From positions 24,242,078-24,306,077 of the forward strand of contig OY829537.1 of NCBI GenBank assembly GCA_963691705.1: DNA of 64,000 nucleotides. Direction: 5' to 3'. Origin of the DNA: Viola odorata. Its lineage: Eukaryota; Streptophyta; Magnoliopsida; Malpighiales; Violaceae. The position numbers and the translations under genes were made by a program. The notes beneath the pieces were generated by a model. It searched no databases and was not told the origin of the DNA. It saw only the letters and a program-made list of their open reading frames with translations. Positions 20,978 through 32,959 of this stretch are shown one piece after another; positions within the stretch are counted from its first letter, which is position 1; each line of letters starts with the position of its first letter.

Positions 20978-22017
20978 CCATTCCTGCCAATAGAGTTCCT
21001 GTCAATCCAAATCATATACATTTCTCTCTCTTTTTCTACTCGCTCATTCCTGGAAATTTTATGTACACGCTTATTGGTAGGCGGCAGACCAATCAATAAT
21101 TCACACCTAGCCAATATCTGTGGATTTTTTCTTTTCTTTTAAAAAGAACAAAACAATAGCACTTTTGCTGGTCTTCCTTCCGCTTTGATGGTGATCGGGA
21201 GTGCCTCATTTTCTGACGAGTAAAAAGGGTTCGAATGAATGATTCACCGACTGTTTAATGACTTATTATCTAATTGGTGAGATAATTCCTTCATTTTTTT
21301 TATTTTGTTAATTAGATAATAACGCATCAGATAGAACAGTTTAAAATGTCATTGAAATCATATTAAATGAACTTAATGTATTAAAAATGTAAGTAGGTAA
21401 TAAAATGTATCTAAATTAGTAAAACAGCCGATTTAATATGAAAATCAAACTTTTCTTTATGCAATTTTTTATATAAAAAAACAAATTACCGAACACCAAT
21501 ATATATCCATAATGAAATTTGTACATATATATGTATTGGTGGCCGGTAAAATTAACCATATGGATAAAATTATTCTTCTATAGTCTTAGTGCTTCAATGA
21601 TAAAGTTTGAATCTTACAACTCTTATCTTCTTTTATCATTTAATCTACTTCCCATACAAAAGATCATTTTTAATTTAGGTGGAAAGTGGTGTGAATTTGC
21701 AATTATAATTATAATTATAATTCAAGTAAAAAGGAATTTTGTTTTTGGAAAAGCTACGTGGGCTCGGGCTCGGGCCCGGACAATATAATTCTATTAATAA
21801 AGAACACCGGTGATTTTTTATGGAGGAAACTTCAATTTCAAGCTGTAAGTTTTTATGTTTTCTTTGTTAGGTCCTTTAGATATAAAGCAATCCAATTTAG
21901 TCCCAAACATCTTTTACCTTTTTCATCTAGTCCGGTGTTAATTTTTCGGCTACATGTAAGAAAAATAAATAATAAAATCAAATCTTTTATACTTTGTTGT
22001 TTTATTTATATACGATA
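20978..22017. other. spacer, nothing recognised
   Basis: AT-rich, with a short (AATTAT)n patch near 21700 and a GGGCTC repeat near 21760. No gene seen. Confidence 0.35.
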
Positions 22018-22272
22018 CTCCCTCTGTCCTTTAATAATTATAATTTTTTTTACGGATTCTTACTATTCATAATACTTGTCATTTTATCGAGGTATATATT
22101 TTGTGCAAATGACAATTTTTTTTTATAGATCAACCCAATTTGATGATTGGTATGGTAATTTGAGTAAAAATTAGGAGGAAAAATGAAACATTGTAGAATA
22201 AAATAAGATCAAAGATCATTGTTTTTAATTTTCAACTATTCTAAAACGTCTGTTATTAAAGAATAGAGGGAG
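22018..22272. mobile_element. Stowaway-type MITE
   Basis: The ends CTCCCTCTGTCCTTTAATAA and TTATTAAAGAATAGAGGGAG pair, with TA at 22016-22017 and 22273-22274. The interior is less symmetric than in the 5860 copy, so this is another subfamily. Confidence 0.85.
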
Positions 22273-22404
22273 TAACAAGGAAGAGAGTGAGGAAATTTAT
22301 TCCATTGAGAGAAACTAGTGAATGTTTCTCTAACAATAATTATATACAAATTTTAAACTTTAAGTAAAGATTATTTTACTAACAAAAGTTGTTATTTTTG
22401 TGAG

Positions 22405-24060
22405 TAAGGCTGTCAATGGATATGATTTTACTATCTGAATTAAATCCGAATAATTAAGTGGATATGGATCAATTATTATGCTCCATTAATTTGATTAGAA
22501 TTTGAATTAATTTACCAATTTTTTAACAAATCAAATATATATCTATTTCACTTTTATTTGATAATAACCCGATCTTCCCCAGTTTAGCTAAAAATATGCG
22601 ATTACTTTTGAGAGTTAGGACTAAGATACACATGTCGTGTTACATATATATATATTTATTTATTATTGATCAGAATAAGTTACAAACTTCCCTTTATTAT
22701 AATTTTTTTTGGAAAGATGTTAGATTTTTTAAATTTTAGTTCTGGAAACTTTTTATCAGTAATTTTAAATTTAAATGAATTATATACTATATTGAATTTT
22801 CTTATCAATATTTTGATATCTCCAAATTAAGGTAACGTTTGGTTCACGGAATGCTACTTTCCCCTTTAGAATCACTCTCCCGGGAGAGTGATTGAGGGGA
22901 ATGTCAATTTTTTGTGTTTGGTTGAGATTTAAGATTCCCGGAAAAGTAACATTATTGTGTTTGTTTTGTACTTGGAAATCCTCAAGGAAAGTAAAAAAAG
23001 AGACTATTTTATCCTTTTGTTAGGTATTTTTTGTTATCTTGTTAGGTGTCTAATTATTCTTTTCTATATATATTGTGTTACACAGTTTCCTCTAAACACG
23101 TTAGACTTTCTCTCTATTTAATTATCTATCTTTCAACAATTAAAATATCAAATGAGTTTGTTTTATGACTATGGTTTTTTGCAGGTTAAAGAACATGACA
23201 AATGACATAACCTTCGTATTAGAGTCTTTGAAAATTAAAGCAAAATATGACACGTATTGTTCTAGCAATGCAAAAAATACATAATTGCAACAATGGACAA
23301 ATCTAGGATATGGATTTCTTGGATGATTTATTACTATTTCTAACTGTATTTTCCTCTACATATTATTATTTACATCATTACTATGTATTTTTTATGTGAT
23401 TATTATAATTTTGATGTAATTATTATAATTTTTATGTAATTAATATAATTTATTTTTATGTAATTAATTATAATTTTTGTGTAATTAATATAATTTTTGT
23501 GTAATTAATATAATTTGGCGAAGTTTTAGAAAATAGAGAAGGAAGAAGATGCTTTATTAGGTTAATTTTTTTATAATTAGTTTTGGATAAATATGTTATT
23601 TAACAAAAAAAAATTACTTTCCTTGTAGGGGAATCACTCTCCCCACCCCCTAACCAAGGAATCACTTTCCCCCATTTTTGGGAAAGTCAAAACAGTCAAG
23701 GAAAGTTGGATTACGGGGGAGAATGATTCCTTGTCGCAACCAAACACAATAAAGCTTGGAATCTCAGATTTTCGAGTTACTTTCCTCCCTGATTCCGCCA
23801 ACCAAACGCTACCTAAGTACATATATAGTAGAATATAAAGAAAAATTCTTTTAAGTTTAAAAAAAATCATTGTTTTAAATTTTAAAAACTAAATGGATAT
23901 ATCCGCTAGATCCGATAAATACTCTAAAACCTTTAGAATTCGGATATGTATTTAAATTTTGAAAGTTCGACGGATAAATGAATAAATCCGATCCGATATT
24001 TTTTTAAAACAAATTGGATCTTTTAATCCGATCCGAATCTAACCCGTTGATACAACGCTA
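22405..24060. mobile_element. hAT-type non-autonomous element with a nested Harbinger
   Basis: The outer ends TAAGGCTGTCAATGG and CCGTTGATACAACGCTA resemble the TAGGGCTGTCAACGG class of plant hAT ends. The flanks TTTGTGAG (22397-22404) and TTTGTAAG (24061-24068) match at 7 of 8 positions as an aged 8 bp duplication. Without the nested element it is about 670 bp, with several GGATNNNTCCG blocks near each end. Confidence 0.65.
22831..23813. mobile_element. PIF/Harbinger-like non-autonomous element, 983 bp
   Basis: The left end GGTAACGTTTGGTTCACGG pairs with the right end CCGCCAACCAAACGCTACC, and TAA is duplicated on both sides (22828-22830, 23814-23816). Subterminal GGAAAGTGATTCC-like blocks recur in both halves. 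The centre is AT-rich with TTATGTAATTAATATAAT repeats at 23390-23515. No transposase frame. Confidence 0.85.
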
Positions 24061-24068
24061 TTTGTAAG

Positions 24069-25878
24069 TCATTTTAAGATTTTATTAATTTTTACTTTGT
24101 AATGAACTAGAATTTTATCTTCTTAGCCATATCATATACAGTATGTTATTTTTTATGTTGTTTGTACGTTGCTTAAAGAATGTAAGTATCAAACCACATT
24201 TTATCGGTGAAAAATAACCTTTAGCAATTAACATGTAACTAAGAATTTTTAAAAAAGAAAAAATGATAACACGATAACAGGAATTACTACGGCCGAATAT
24301 GCATCCATCTACTCTAAATTGCATGATGATCAATCATAATAATCTCAACACATTAGTAATTAAAACAACTTTGTTATTCCATCAATCTAGAAAATGGGTC
24401 CAAAATTTGTTGTTTTCAATCAAGGATCCGACCCGGGTCTAGAAAAAGTATTGTATTAAATTTCTTTTCAATAGGAATGTTAGAATTAATACCTACAAGG
24501 GGTGCAATCATAGCTTCTGGCCCTTCCAAAGAAGCTTGTGTTTCACACCTATCTGCACAAAACAGAAAATAAGAAAAAGAAAGAAAAAGAGTATATTGCT
24601 CAACATCAATATGTATGGTAGTGGAAAAGGACAAGAGTGAATTTGAAGAGTTTGCTGTATAACATGGCTCAAAGTGGAAATTTTATTTTATCCCTGTATC
24701 ATTTAACTGTCGAAGATGGATCATAAAATACGACAAAATTTCTTCGTATTCAAACTATTTAGATATTTGTTCTTATGTTTGTGTGTTGCTAGAATAGTAT
24801 AATAATCAAAAGTTAAAAAGAGAAGTTGTAAAAGAGTTTGGAGGAAGGTCAGTGTCAAAAAGGGCCCTTTTGCTGGTTACGCAAGCTCCATCTGCCTCCA
24901 CATTTCTATTCATATTATAATAATAGTACTTAGGTTTCTTAATTATTATAATAGCATTCTTTTGTTTCAGGAGTTTGTTAATTACCCAACTTAATTAGCT
25001 ATAGAAACAAAAGCATGAACACTTTAGTTTAGTCCAGTGATACATGACATATGATATAGATAAATAATAAATTTTGAATGTGTTTCACGAGTTATAACTT
25101 TTTAAAGTATGGTTTTTGATATGTCCGTGAAGCTTCTATGAGTATACAGTAAAGGCATTATTTTTATTCCCTTATATTATATTTTTACTTTCTGGATTCG
25201 AGATTAATCTCGCTTAATATTATTGAAAACTGAAAAGGTGATGGTTTTTTGAGTAGTTTTCTCATTTCGTCAATAATATTGAAGCTAAGGTAATCATATA
25301 TATCTTTTAATTGATTAGACTATGATTCTAATCATATTTATATGAGATCTATTCACTAAAAACTCATATTATATGGACACATTCTAATCTTGTTCATAAC
25401 CCCTTATATAATTTTTCTCATATTATTTATCAAGACTCGAACTTAAAATTTGAACTAACATACAAATCAAATCTCAATCAACAATAAAAATATTTACTTG
25501 AGTGGTATGGTATATATATATAGAGAGAGGAATGTGTGATTTTTTTTCTAGATAACTTTAGATGCATGTACAAAAGATAAATAAATTCACAAGTATTGTT
25601 CTACTAATATTTTAAAATATACAGTAGGGGGAGCTTGATGTTTAGCTCTCACCGCCCCAGCTTCGAGAGAAGGAGGTGGTGGTGGTGGGGGCCACAAGGA
25701 GGAAGGGGGTTTATTGAGTTCAATGATGCGGTCCGCCGCATGATTGGGGGCAAAGGCCGACCACCACCGTCCTACGTGTCCTACGGACAAATCCACATCG
25801 GTCTCGAGCCATCGACTCCACAGCTTGAGCTACTTTTCTATTTTCCCGTGTTTCCACAATTGCCCTCCATTCATTCCT
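24069..25878. other. spacer, nothing recognised
   Basis: Mostly AT-rich. A GC-rich patch at 25630-25830 opens overlapping frames on both strands, but neither resembles a known protein. Confidence 0.35.
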
Positions 25879-25887
25879 TTGTTTATT

Positions 25888-26615
25888 GAGGTAATAGCAT
25901 AAAAACCCCCTGTACTATTTTTTAAAACAGAAACCTCCCCTGTACTTCAAAAAGTCAAATTGACCTCCCCTGTACTATCGGTCAGAAGCATTTGCTTGGT
26001 CTCTGTCAGTCAAACTAACAGACCGTTAGTGTTGACCGTTGACTTTGAATAAAATATTCAGAAAAATTGTAAAAAATCCAAAAAAAATGTAAAAAATTTA
26101 TAAAAAATTGTAAAAAATCCCAAAAAAATGTAAAAATTCTATAAAAAAATTTTAAAAATTCCCAAAGAAATTTAAAAATTCAAAAAAAATTAATAAATCT
26201 AAAAACATTGTAAAAATTTCCAAAAAAATGTAAAAAATTCAATTTTACATTTTTTCTGAATTTTTAGATTAATTAACTTTTTTTGATTTTTTTTAAAATT
26301 TTACATTTTTTTCTGGATTTTTAGGTTACATAATTTTTTTATAGAATTTATATATTTTTTTGGGATTTTTTACAATTTTTTATAAATTTTTTACATTTTT
26401 TTTGGATTTTTTACATTTTTTTTGAATTTTTTATAATTTTTTTGAATATTTTAATCAAAGTCAACGGTCAAAAAGTGAAGTCTGTTAGTTTGACTGTTAC
26501 AGACCAACGGAATGCTTCTGACCGATAGTACAGGGGAGGTCAAGTTGACTTTTTGAAGTACAGGGGAGGTTTCTGTTTTAAAAAATAGTACAGGGGGTCT
26601 TTATGCTATTACCTC
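25888..26615. mobile_element. Mutator-type foldback element, 728 bp
   Basis: GAGGTAATAGCATAAA at the left and its complement at the right begin arms of at least 150 bp with few mismatches, each containing CCTCCCCTGTACT repeats and TATCGGTCAGAAGCA. The 9 bp duplication TTGTTTATT flanks it (25879-25887, 26616-26624). The centre is a degenerate array of AAAAAATGTAAAAAATCC-type units on one side and their complement on the other, so nearly the entire element can fold into one hairpin. Confidence 0.9.
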
Positions 26616-26872
26616 TTGTTTATTTCAACGATCAACGTAAAACGTAACCATATGCAACCGTATGCAAGTCTAGACATAAATGAAGTTATATAAATAGTTC
26701 ATTGATTTATGTTAAAATAGTAAAAAAAGATTATATTTACCTCACGTATAAAAATAAAACAAAATAATATTAATACTTCCATTTGATAAATAGCTAATAA
26801 TAATCACATAAGTAGCTATTGTCTTGGTTAATTTACTCTATTTCCTATTTATAGTTTATTTTATCATAATAA

Positions 26873-27512
26873 TCACTGCGTTTGGTTGACGAAATATTTT
26901 TTTACCCTTTAAAATTACTATCTCGAAAAAGTGATACCCATAAAAGTGATTGAAGATAATGTTAGTTTTTTTGCGTTTGGTTATTTAAAATTCTTAGAAA
27001 AGTATTATTCTTATATTTATTTTAATCCTAAAGAAAAGTAAGAAAAAATATTACTTTAACTTTAAATAATAATAATAATTTAATTATTTTAAATACAATA
27101 CAAAAATGAATATTTTTAACTTAGTCTAAAATATAATACAGTTAAAAATAATACTGTACAAATAAGATATTTGATAAAAATTAAATTAACAAACCAAATT
27201 TAAAATATTAATAAGAAAAGGTTGAGTGTAAACTCATTTTTAAAAAATATAGATTAATGTATATAGCAAAATAAAATGGACAAATAAGTAATTTTAATAA
27301 ATACAACTTTTCCTACATTAGGGAAAGTGAGATTCCAAACCCCTTAGCCGAGAAATCACTTTCCTCCATTTAAAGAGAAAATGAATGGGTCAAGAAAAGT
27401 TGAATATATATCGATAAGTCTAATTTTTCCTGTATCAACTAAATATAATAAAGCTTAAAATCTCAGATTTCTGAGTCATTTTCGCTCTTAATTCCACCAA
27501 ACAAACGCTACC
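26873..27512. mobile_element. PIF/Harbinger-like element, relative of 22831-23813
   Basis: The right end ACCAAACAAACGCTACC and the subterminal AATAAAGCTTAAAATCTCAGATT match the 22831 element closely. The left end is worn (CACTGCGTTTGGTTGACG). TAA is present at 26870-26872 and 27513-27515. It is shorter, about 640 bp. Confidence 0.7.
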
Positions 27513-27515
27513 TAA

Positions 27516-30176
27516 AATTATATTAATATATATTATATATGGTGTTTTTTTTACAATTATACCCTCCTAATCCTTCCATTTTCTTTTAACATTGATAAAA
27601 ATGTAGATAAAAAGACTCAAAATCAAAACATTATTCACTTTATTTTTAAGAAAGTATCACTAACATATAAACTCATTAGTCTTAATTCTTAGATTAATCT
27701 TACTAATTATCCCTATTAATTGTCTCTTCCTACCATATTAGTCATCTTGATTAAATATATTTTAAACTAACGAATCTAAAATTAACGTATTTTCAGTTGT
27801 TGGAAACTAGTATAAAAGGGTGACTTTAATTAGGTTAAGTCATTAAAAGATATTCTTTTAGAAAAGATAAAAAACAAGATTAGACGCAAGTTAGTAAAAG
27901 AATACAACTAGCACCTAAAAAATCTAAAAACATACACTAATTTGGGGGGAAATTTCTCTGGAGTATAAAAATTCAGAGATTCCATAGTACAGCGATACTC
28001 CAAAAAATCAGCATATAATAAAGATGAAGATTCAATGTTATCGCAATTAAAAAACGTAAGATTCTTTTTCTTTTATAGTCTCTTTTTATATTTAAAAATT
28101 AATAAAATTATACTCGATAAAAAAGCTCTTTATAGTTGTTTTGGTTTAAGTTGGCTCCATATATTGTTCATAAGCTTTGTTCATTAATTATCATTGCGTA
28201 ATAGAAGATCAAGCCTATAACCTGCGTTATAGAAATGATATATATTAACTAATTGAACTACAACCTCGTATACATTTTAAATTTTGTTCATTTTAAGGGT
28301 TCATAATTTTTATCATTAATAAAATTCCATTATTACTTAAAAAAATGGTTGAATCGATGATGGATTTTTCAGAATACAACTATTGATGTAGCTTTTGAAG
28401 TCGGTGCGAGTCGTGCTGGCAGGGGAAGTCATGGGCCTAGCCCAACAGGGAAATAGGGTTTTCCAAAATCAATAAAGAAAAACAAAAATAAATCATTAAT
28501 TAATAGCTGAAACTAATATAATAGTTTGTTTGCCTCTTAACTTTTCACTTCTTTTCTTCATTTCCCTTCATAAAATCATTTTCCACAGCACAGCAAATCC
28601 GATCGATGCGATGTTGCAAGTCTAGGTAGCTCTACTTACATCGTGCATTGTTGCTTATACTTAAATCATTTACATCATGATTCATTATGTATTTGTTCCT
28701 CAATTAAACTTCCCTTTTTGGACTTTTGGACCAATTGGCGGTGAGCAGTAAAACGACGGCATAAGAACTCAACTTAAATTGTGCCATCTACCGATCAATT
28801 GCATAATATCCCATTCCCTTTCAGTCTAATCTTTCACTCATCAACGTTGCTGTTCTTAATAACAGTGACCACTGCGACCACTTTACCTAGCTTATAGTTA
28901 GCCTCTCGCCCCTGCTACCAATTATAGACCTTAACGTAGTGCCTTTGCTATGAATATGAATTATCATGTCCATGAGAAACTTGTTCATCTTTAATTAATG
29001 TCTCAAATTTAAAACTAAGACAATAAACCCCTCTCTAATGCCCACCCTTTACTATCAAGTTACAAGCTCATATATATCAACTTTATTAATTATACTGTAT
29101 TACTTTCAATAATTATATCTCTAATAATTAAAATAAATTATTAAAGTTAAATAAGGTTTAGCTAGAAAATGACAAAGGGTCATATATTTTGAAACAAAAA
29201 TGAAAGACAAAGGTTTGCACTAGCCATCCGTCATCGATCCTTCACTAGAAAGGGCTTTGGTCGTCTATTGTACATGATTACATTCCGAGGACATGAGTGG
29301 AGGGGACCACTATTCGATGTTTCACCACATTAACTCTCGAATTCTTAATTTCTTATCCTTCAATTAACCAGTGGTAATTGCGAATACAACATCACCACCG
29401 CCTTCAACCACCCTCTCTTTTCTTTATCTTCATGAACAAATCATTTTTTCCTTTTTCCCCCCTGAGAACAGCTGATTATTATTATTCACATGACAAAAAA
29501 TACATGTTGAGTATTGAAATTGAATCCCACTAAAAGCACAAATTAATGAAAATGTTGAGTCCGGATGACAACCTTGCTAAAGATCTCGTTTTGTTAGAAG
29601 TTTTATTATTCTTATTTCTAGCTTTTATTCCTCTTGTTTATTTGATATGAGATTTTGGTTCGTACATTTCAGTAGTTTCTTCCTCGAACAAAATTTTACA
29701 TGGTCCACCATTAGGGTCCACTAACTTCAAGTCCCGTTTGAAGATTCATCGTATTTCATGTTCTGCTTTAACTAAGTAAACTTCACCATGTTCATTATTT
29801 ATCCCATCAACTTTTAGTTCAACCTAGAGATTCAGTGTATCGTGAACCTAGAGACCTCATGCACTAGACATGAGTCATCACCCATACTCGTCCCTTCAAA
29901 CCACATGGTCCATTTGTTAAACAAATAATAATCATTAATCTCTCTTATATTAAGAGTTTGGTAATGGAATGATATAGTATACTTTGGGTCAAATCCTTTA
30001 CGATTTCACTAATTAAAGGCTTTATTTTATTAGGAGTTTTATTATTCTTATGTTTAGCTTTTTCTTTTGGTTTCTATTTGATGTAGAACTTTTGTTCAGG
30101 CACTCAACATAAAGTACAATTGCTCGAGATTTAATTTCATGACTAAATCAGTAATTAATTCTTATTAGGAAAATGT
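27516..30176. other. spacer, nothing recognised
   Basis: No gene supported. The only less AT-rich patches are near 28390-28450 and 29220-29330. Some could be old exons, but there are no splice sites or family motifs to back this. Confidence 0.35.
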
Positions 30177-30345
30177 TTTACATACTAACAAATTTTATAA
30201 TTTTTTTCATACTAAATGATGTGTCAAATTATGAATTGTGATTTTAAATGATGGAACCCTAAAATAAATTAATATATATCACTCAAATTTCAACACTATC
30301 AGTATAAAAAATTTATAAAATTTATTATCACCTATAACCCTACTC
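30177..30345. mobile_element. candidate foldback MITE
   Basis: AACAAATTTTATAATTTTTTTCATACT at the left has an imperfect complement in AGTATAAAAAATTTATAAAATTTAT at the right. Target duplication not clear. Confidence 0.3.
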
Positions 30346-30927
30346 TCGTTAACGTGTGCCCTTTCAACGAGAATGGTAGAGTTGTTTCTGACAGTTTTGA
30401 AAGGTAGATTCTCCGCTGTTTTTTCTTTGCTGTCAGCACAATTGGGCAACATCCTGCGAATTTTCTACGGTATTTGTCCTCAAGCCCTGCTAATTCTAAA
30501 TGCTAAATAAACGGACCTAGATCAAACTCAAAGCATGTGTTTTATCTTTAAAACAGTAGTTATAAGAAATGTGATGTCTTAATGCGTTCTTAAATAGGGT
30601 TTGGCTTGCTCATGATATCATGGTTCACTTATGGTTGTTTCCTTATCGTGCTAGTCATCTTCCATGTACAAAAGATAAAGAAATCCAAAAACCAAAAAAG
30701 AAAGAGCATATGGATATATATAATACTTGAGTAACTGAGGATTGAAGAGACGTTCCAGAAGTCATGATTCAAATCTTTGTGAAGAGAAAGTAGTAATATG
30801 TTGTTAATTTTTTGAAAACTAAAATAATGGCACATACTATGTCATATATGTAAGAATATTGGAGTTAATTAATATTATTAAATATTTAAAACATAAAGAT
30901 ATTTTTGAGTTGTAATTTAAGGATGTT

Positions 30928-31223
30928 ATTTGGCTGACTCGAGAGTGTGCTTTTAATACGTGTAATTTAGCTTTTAAAATGTTACATTTGTTTTCAAAAA
31001 GTTGCATTTATGGTAAGAAAGACTAACAATTTGTATAAATTTTAATTTTTTATGCACATTAATATAAAATGAGTATAAATGTTAGGGAAAAAATATAAAA
31101 AAATATAAACTTTTAACATGCTAAAAAAATTAACACAAGTAATATTTCCTACTACAACTAATGTAACTTTTTAAAATCTAATTAATTTACATTTATTAAA
31201 ACGCAATATGTAGTCAGCCAAAT
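30928..31223. mobile_element. foldback MITE
   Basis: ATTTGGCTGACT at 30928-30939 pairs with AGTCAGCCAAAT at 31212-31223. The following ~70 bp of each arm also complement each other imperfectly (TTTTAATA, TGTAA, TTTTAAAA and GTTACATT blocks in the same order). Superfamily not assigned because the target duplication is unclear. Confidence 0.6.
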
Positions 31224-31385
31224 TTTTTCCATAACAATTAATTAATTAACCCGTTTAAACTGGTTTTCAATAAAATTCACTTTAGCTATCATTCTTTTTA
31301 AGAATATTTTTACTTCATCATTCCATCAGGCCAGCCTACTGCTGCCGGAGATTCCCCAAACACCGACACATTCACTGTAGTCGGG

Positions 31386-32942
31386 GTGAAATTTTCTCCT
31401 TTTGTTATGGAAGCGAATAGATTTGATCGACGTCGGGATGGTCCCATTACTTATTATGTAGAGAATCTTCCACCGCATGTGGATCATAGGGCCCTACGCT
31501 ACTTGATCACTAGGCATTGGAAACTCCCAAAGTATGGCAGCCTAATTGATGTCTTCATCCCTAATCGCCGAAATAGAGCAGGGAAGAGGTTTGACTTTGT
31601 CCGCTTCGACGAGGTGGATAACAGGATCGACATGGAGATAGCCTTAGATCGTTAATTTATAGGAGCCTCGGCTATAAGAAGCAACATTGGACGCGACGTA
31701 CGTTGGAGAGATCGGAATAGAAACAAGTCGGCAGTAGTGCCGTCGAGACTTAGGTTTGAGAAACCTTACGTAGAGTGTTTTGTGACTAAGGGAAAGCCTA
31801 ACAGGTCGGCTGAGCAGGCACAGCTGAAAGACATGAGCAAAGTGGGGCCGTTGCAATTTCAGGAAACGGAGAAGTCAGTAGGAGTTGAACCAAGTGGTAA
31901 GGGTAAAGCTGCGACTGTGGAGAGCCATAGGGGTTCAGAGGGTGGGGAACCTAATCTAGAATAAGTGGAACTAGACATTCCGGCATCCAATCAGGTTTGG
32001 TTGGTAAAGAGTGCGGTTGGTTTAATCCGAAAAATAGAGGACATCCTAGAGGTGCAATAGATGGTTTGGGAAGCAGGATTGGGTTGTGAAACAAAGGTCA
32101 TGGGAAGGGGTTTAGTGTGGCTAGAGTTTGACAGCGAGAGGGATAGAGATCAGGCTGTTAATGATACCAACTCGGACCTCCATAGGATATTTACAAAGGT
32201 TCTACCATGGTCTGATAAAATGGCGGCTAGAGGCCGGATGTGTTGGGTACAGTGCACTGGAATACCTGTTTAAACGTAGGGAATAGGGACTTTTGAAAAA
32301 CTTTATAGCAAGTTGGGCACCTTGGTTGTCGTTGACGAGAATACAGTCCTTAGGAAGCGATTTGATGCGGCGAGAATGCTGATCTCGACAGAGAGAACTC
32401 TTGTTCAGGACACTGTGCGGGTGATCGTAGGTGGGATTAGTTTTATGGTGAGCTGCTATGAAGAGCCTATGCAAGGGGCAGTCTCTCATATTGATTGGAT
32501 GGTGGGGGCAAAGGTGGAACTAGAGCAATCAGAGGGGAGTATAGAGAATGATTTTTTAGATGAAGTTGTGGGAGGTACAGAGGGCATTTTGTCAGCAGGG
32601 GTTAATAGGGATATGACAACGATTCCACAGGAGAGTGATGACAGAGGGAATCACCTTATGACCACGGGATGACCCTTGGTCACGACGAGGAGAAAAGTCA
32701 AAAGGTTTGTTGGGACTGAAGGGAGTTTGGAGACAGTTTTCTCGGTGTTGGGTTCCAAGGATGAGGTGTTTCAGGTAGAAGATGAGGAGATTGACAGGAT
32801 GAATAAGCTGGCTGATGCTACAATGATAACGACGGATGTATGGAATATTGGCAGGACCCTCTCGATAACAGAGCAGGTAAATGAGGTGGCTTTGCGCGAG
32901 TTTGATTGCGAAAGATTTGGTGCAGAGGTGGCTAACCTCTGA
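31386..32942 (+). pseudogene. LINE ORF1, RNA-binding (RRM) protein with six in-frame stops
   Basis: Probably starts at MEANRFDRR (31407). An RRM follows: RNP2-like YYVENLPPHVD near 31455, RNP1-like KRFDFVRF near 31590. In other LINEs such proteins bind the element RNA. The second half has no obvious domain. It is one phase throughout, interrupted at 31653, 31962, 32058, 32271, 32277 and 32670, and ends at 32940. At least 32058 and 32670 sit where tryptophan codons would be natural. Confidence 0.85.
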
Positions 32943-32959
32943 GGTTAGCAGTCCAAGCA

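Noticed and set aside
21590..21640. Possible A/B boxes (TAGTCTTAGTG, GTTTGAATC)
   Set aside because: Both boxes are poor matches and spacing is short; no tail or repeat copies seen.
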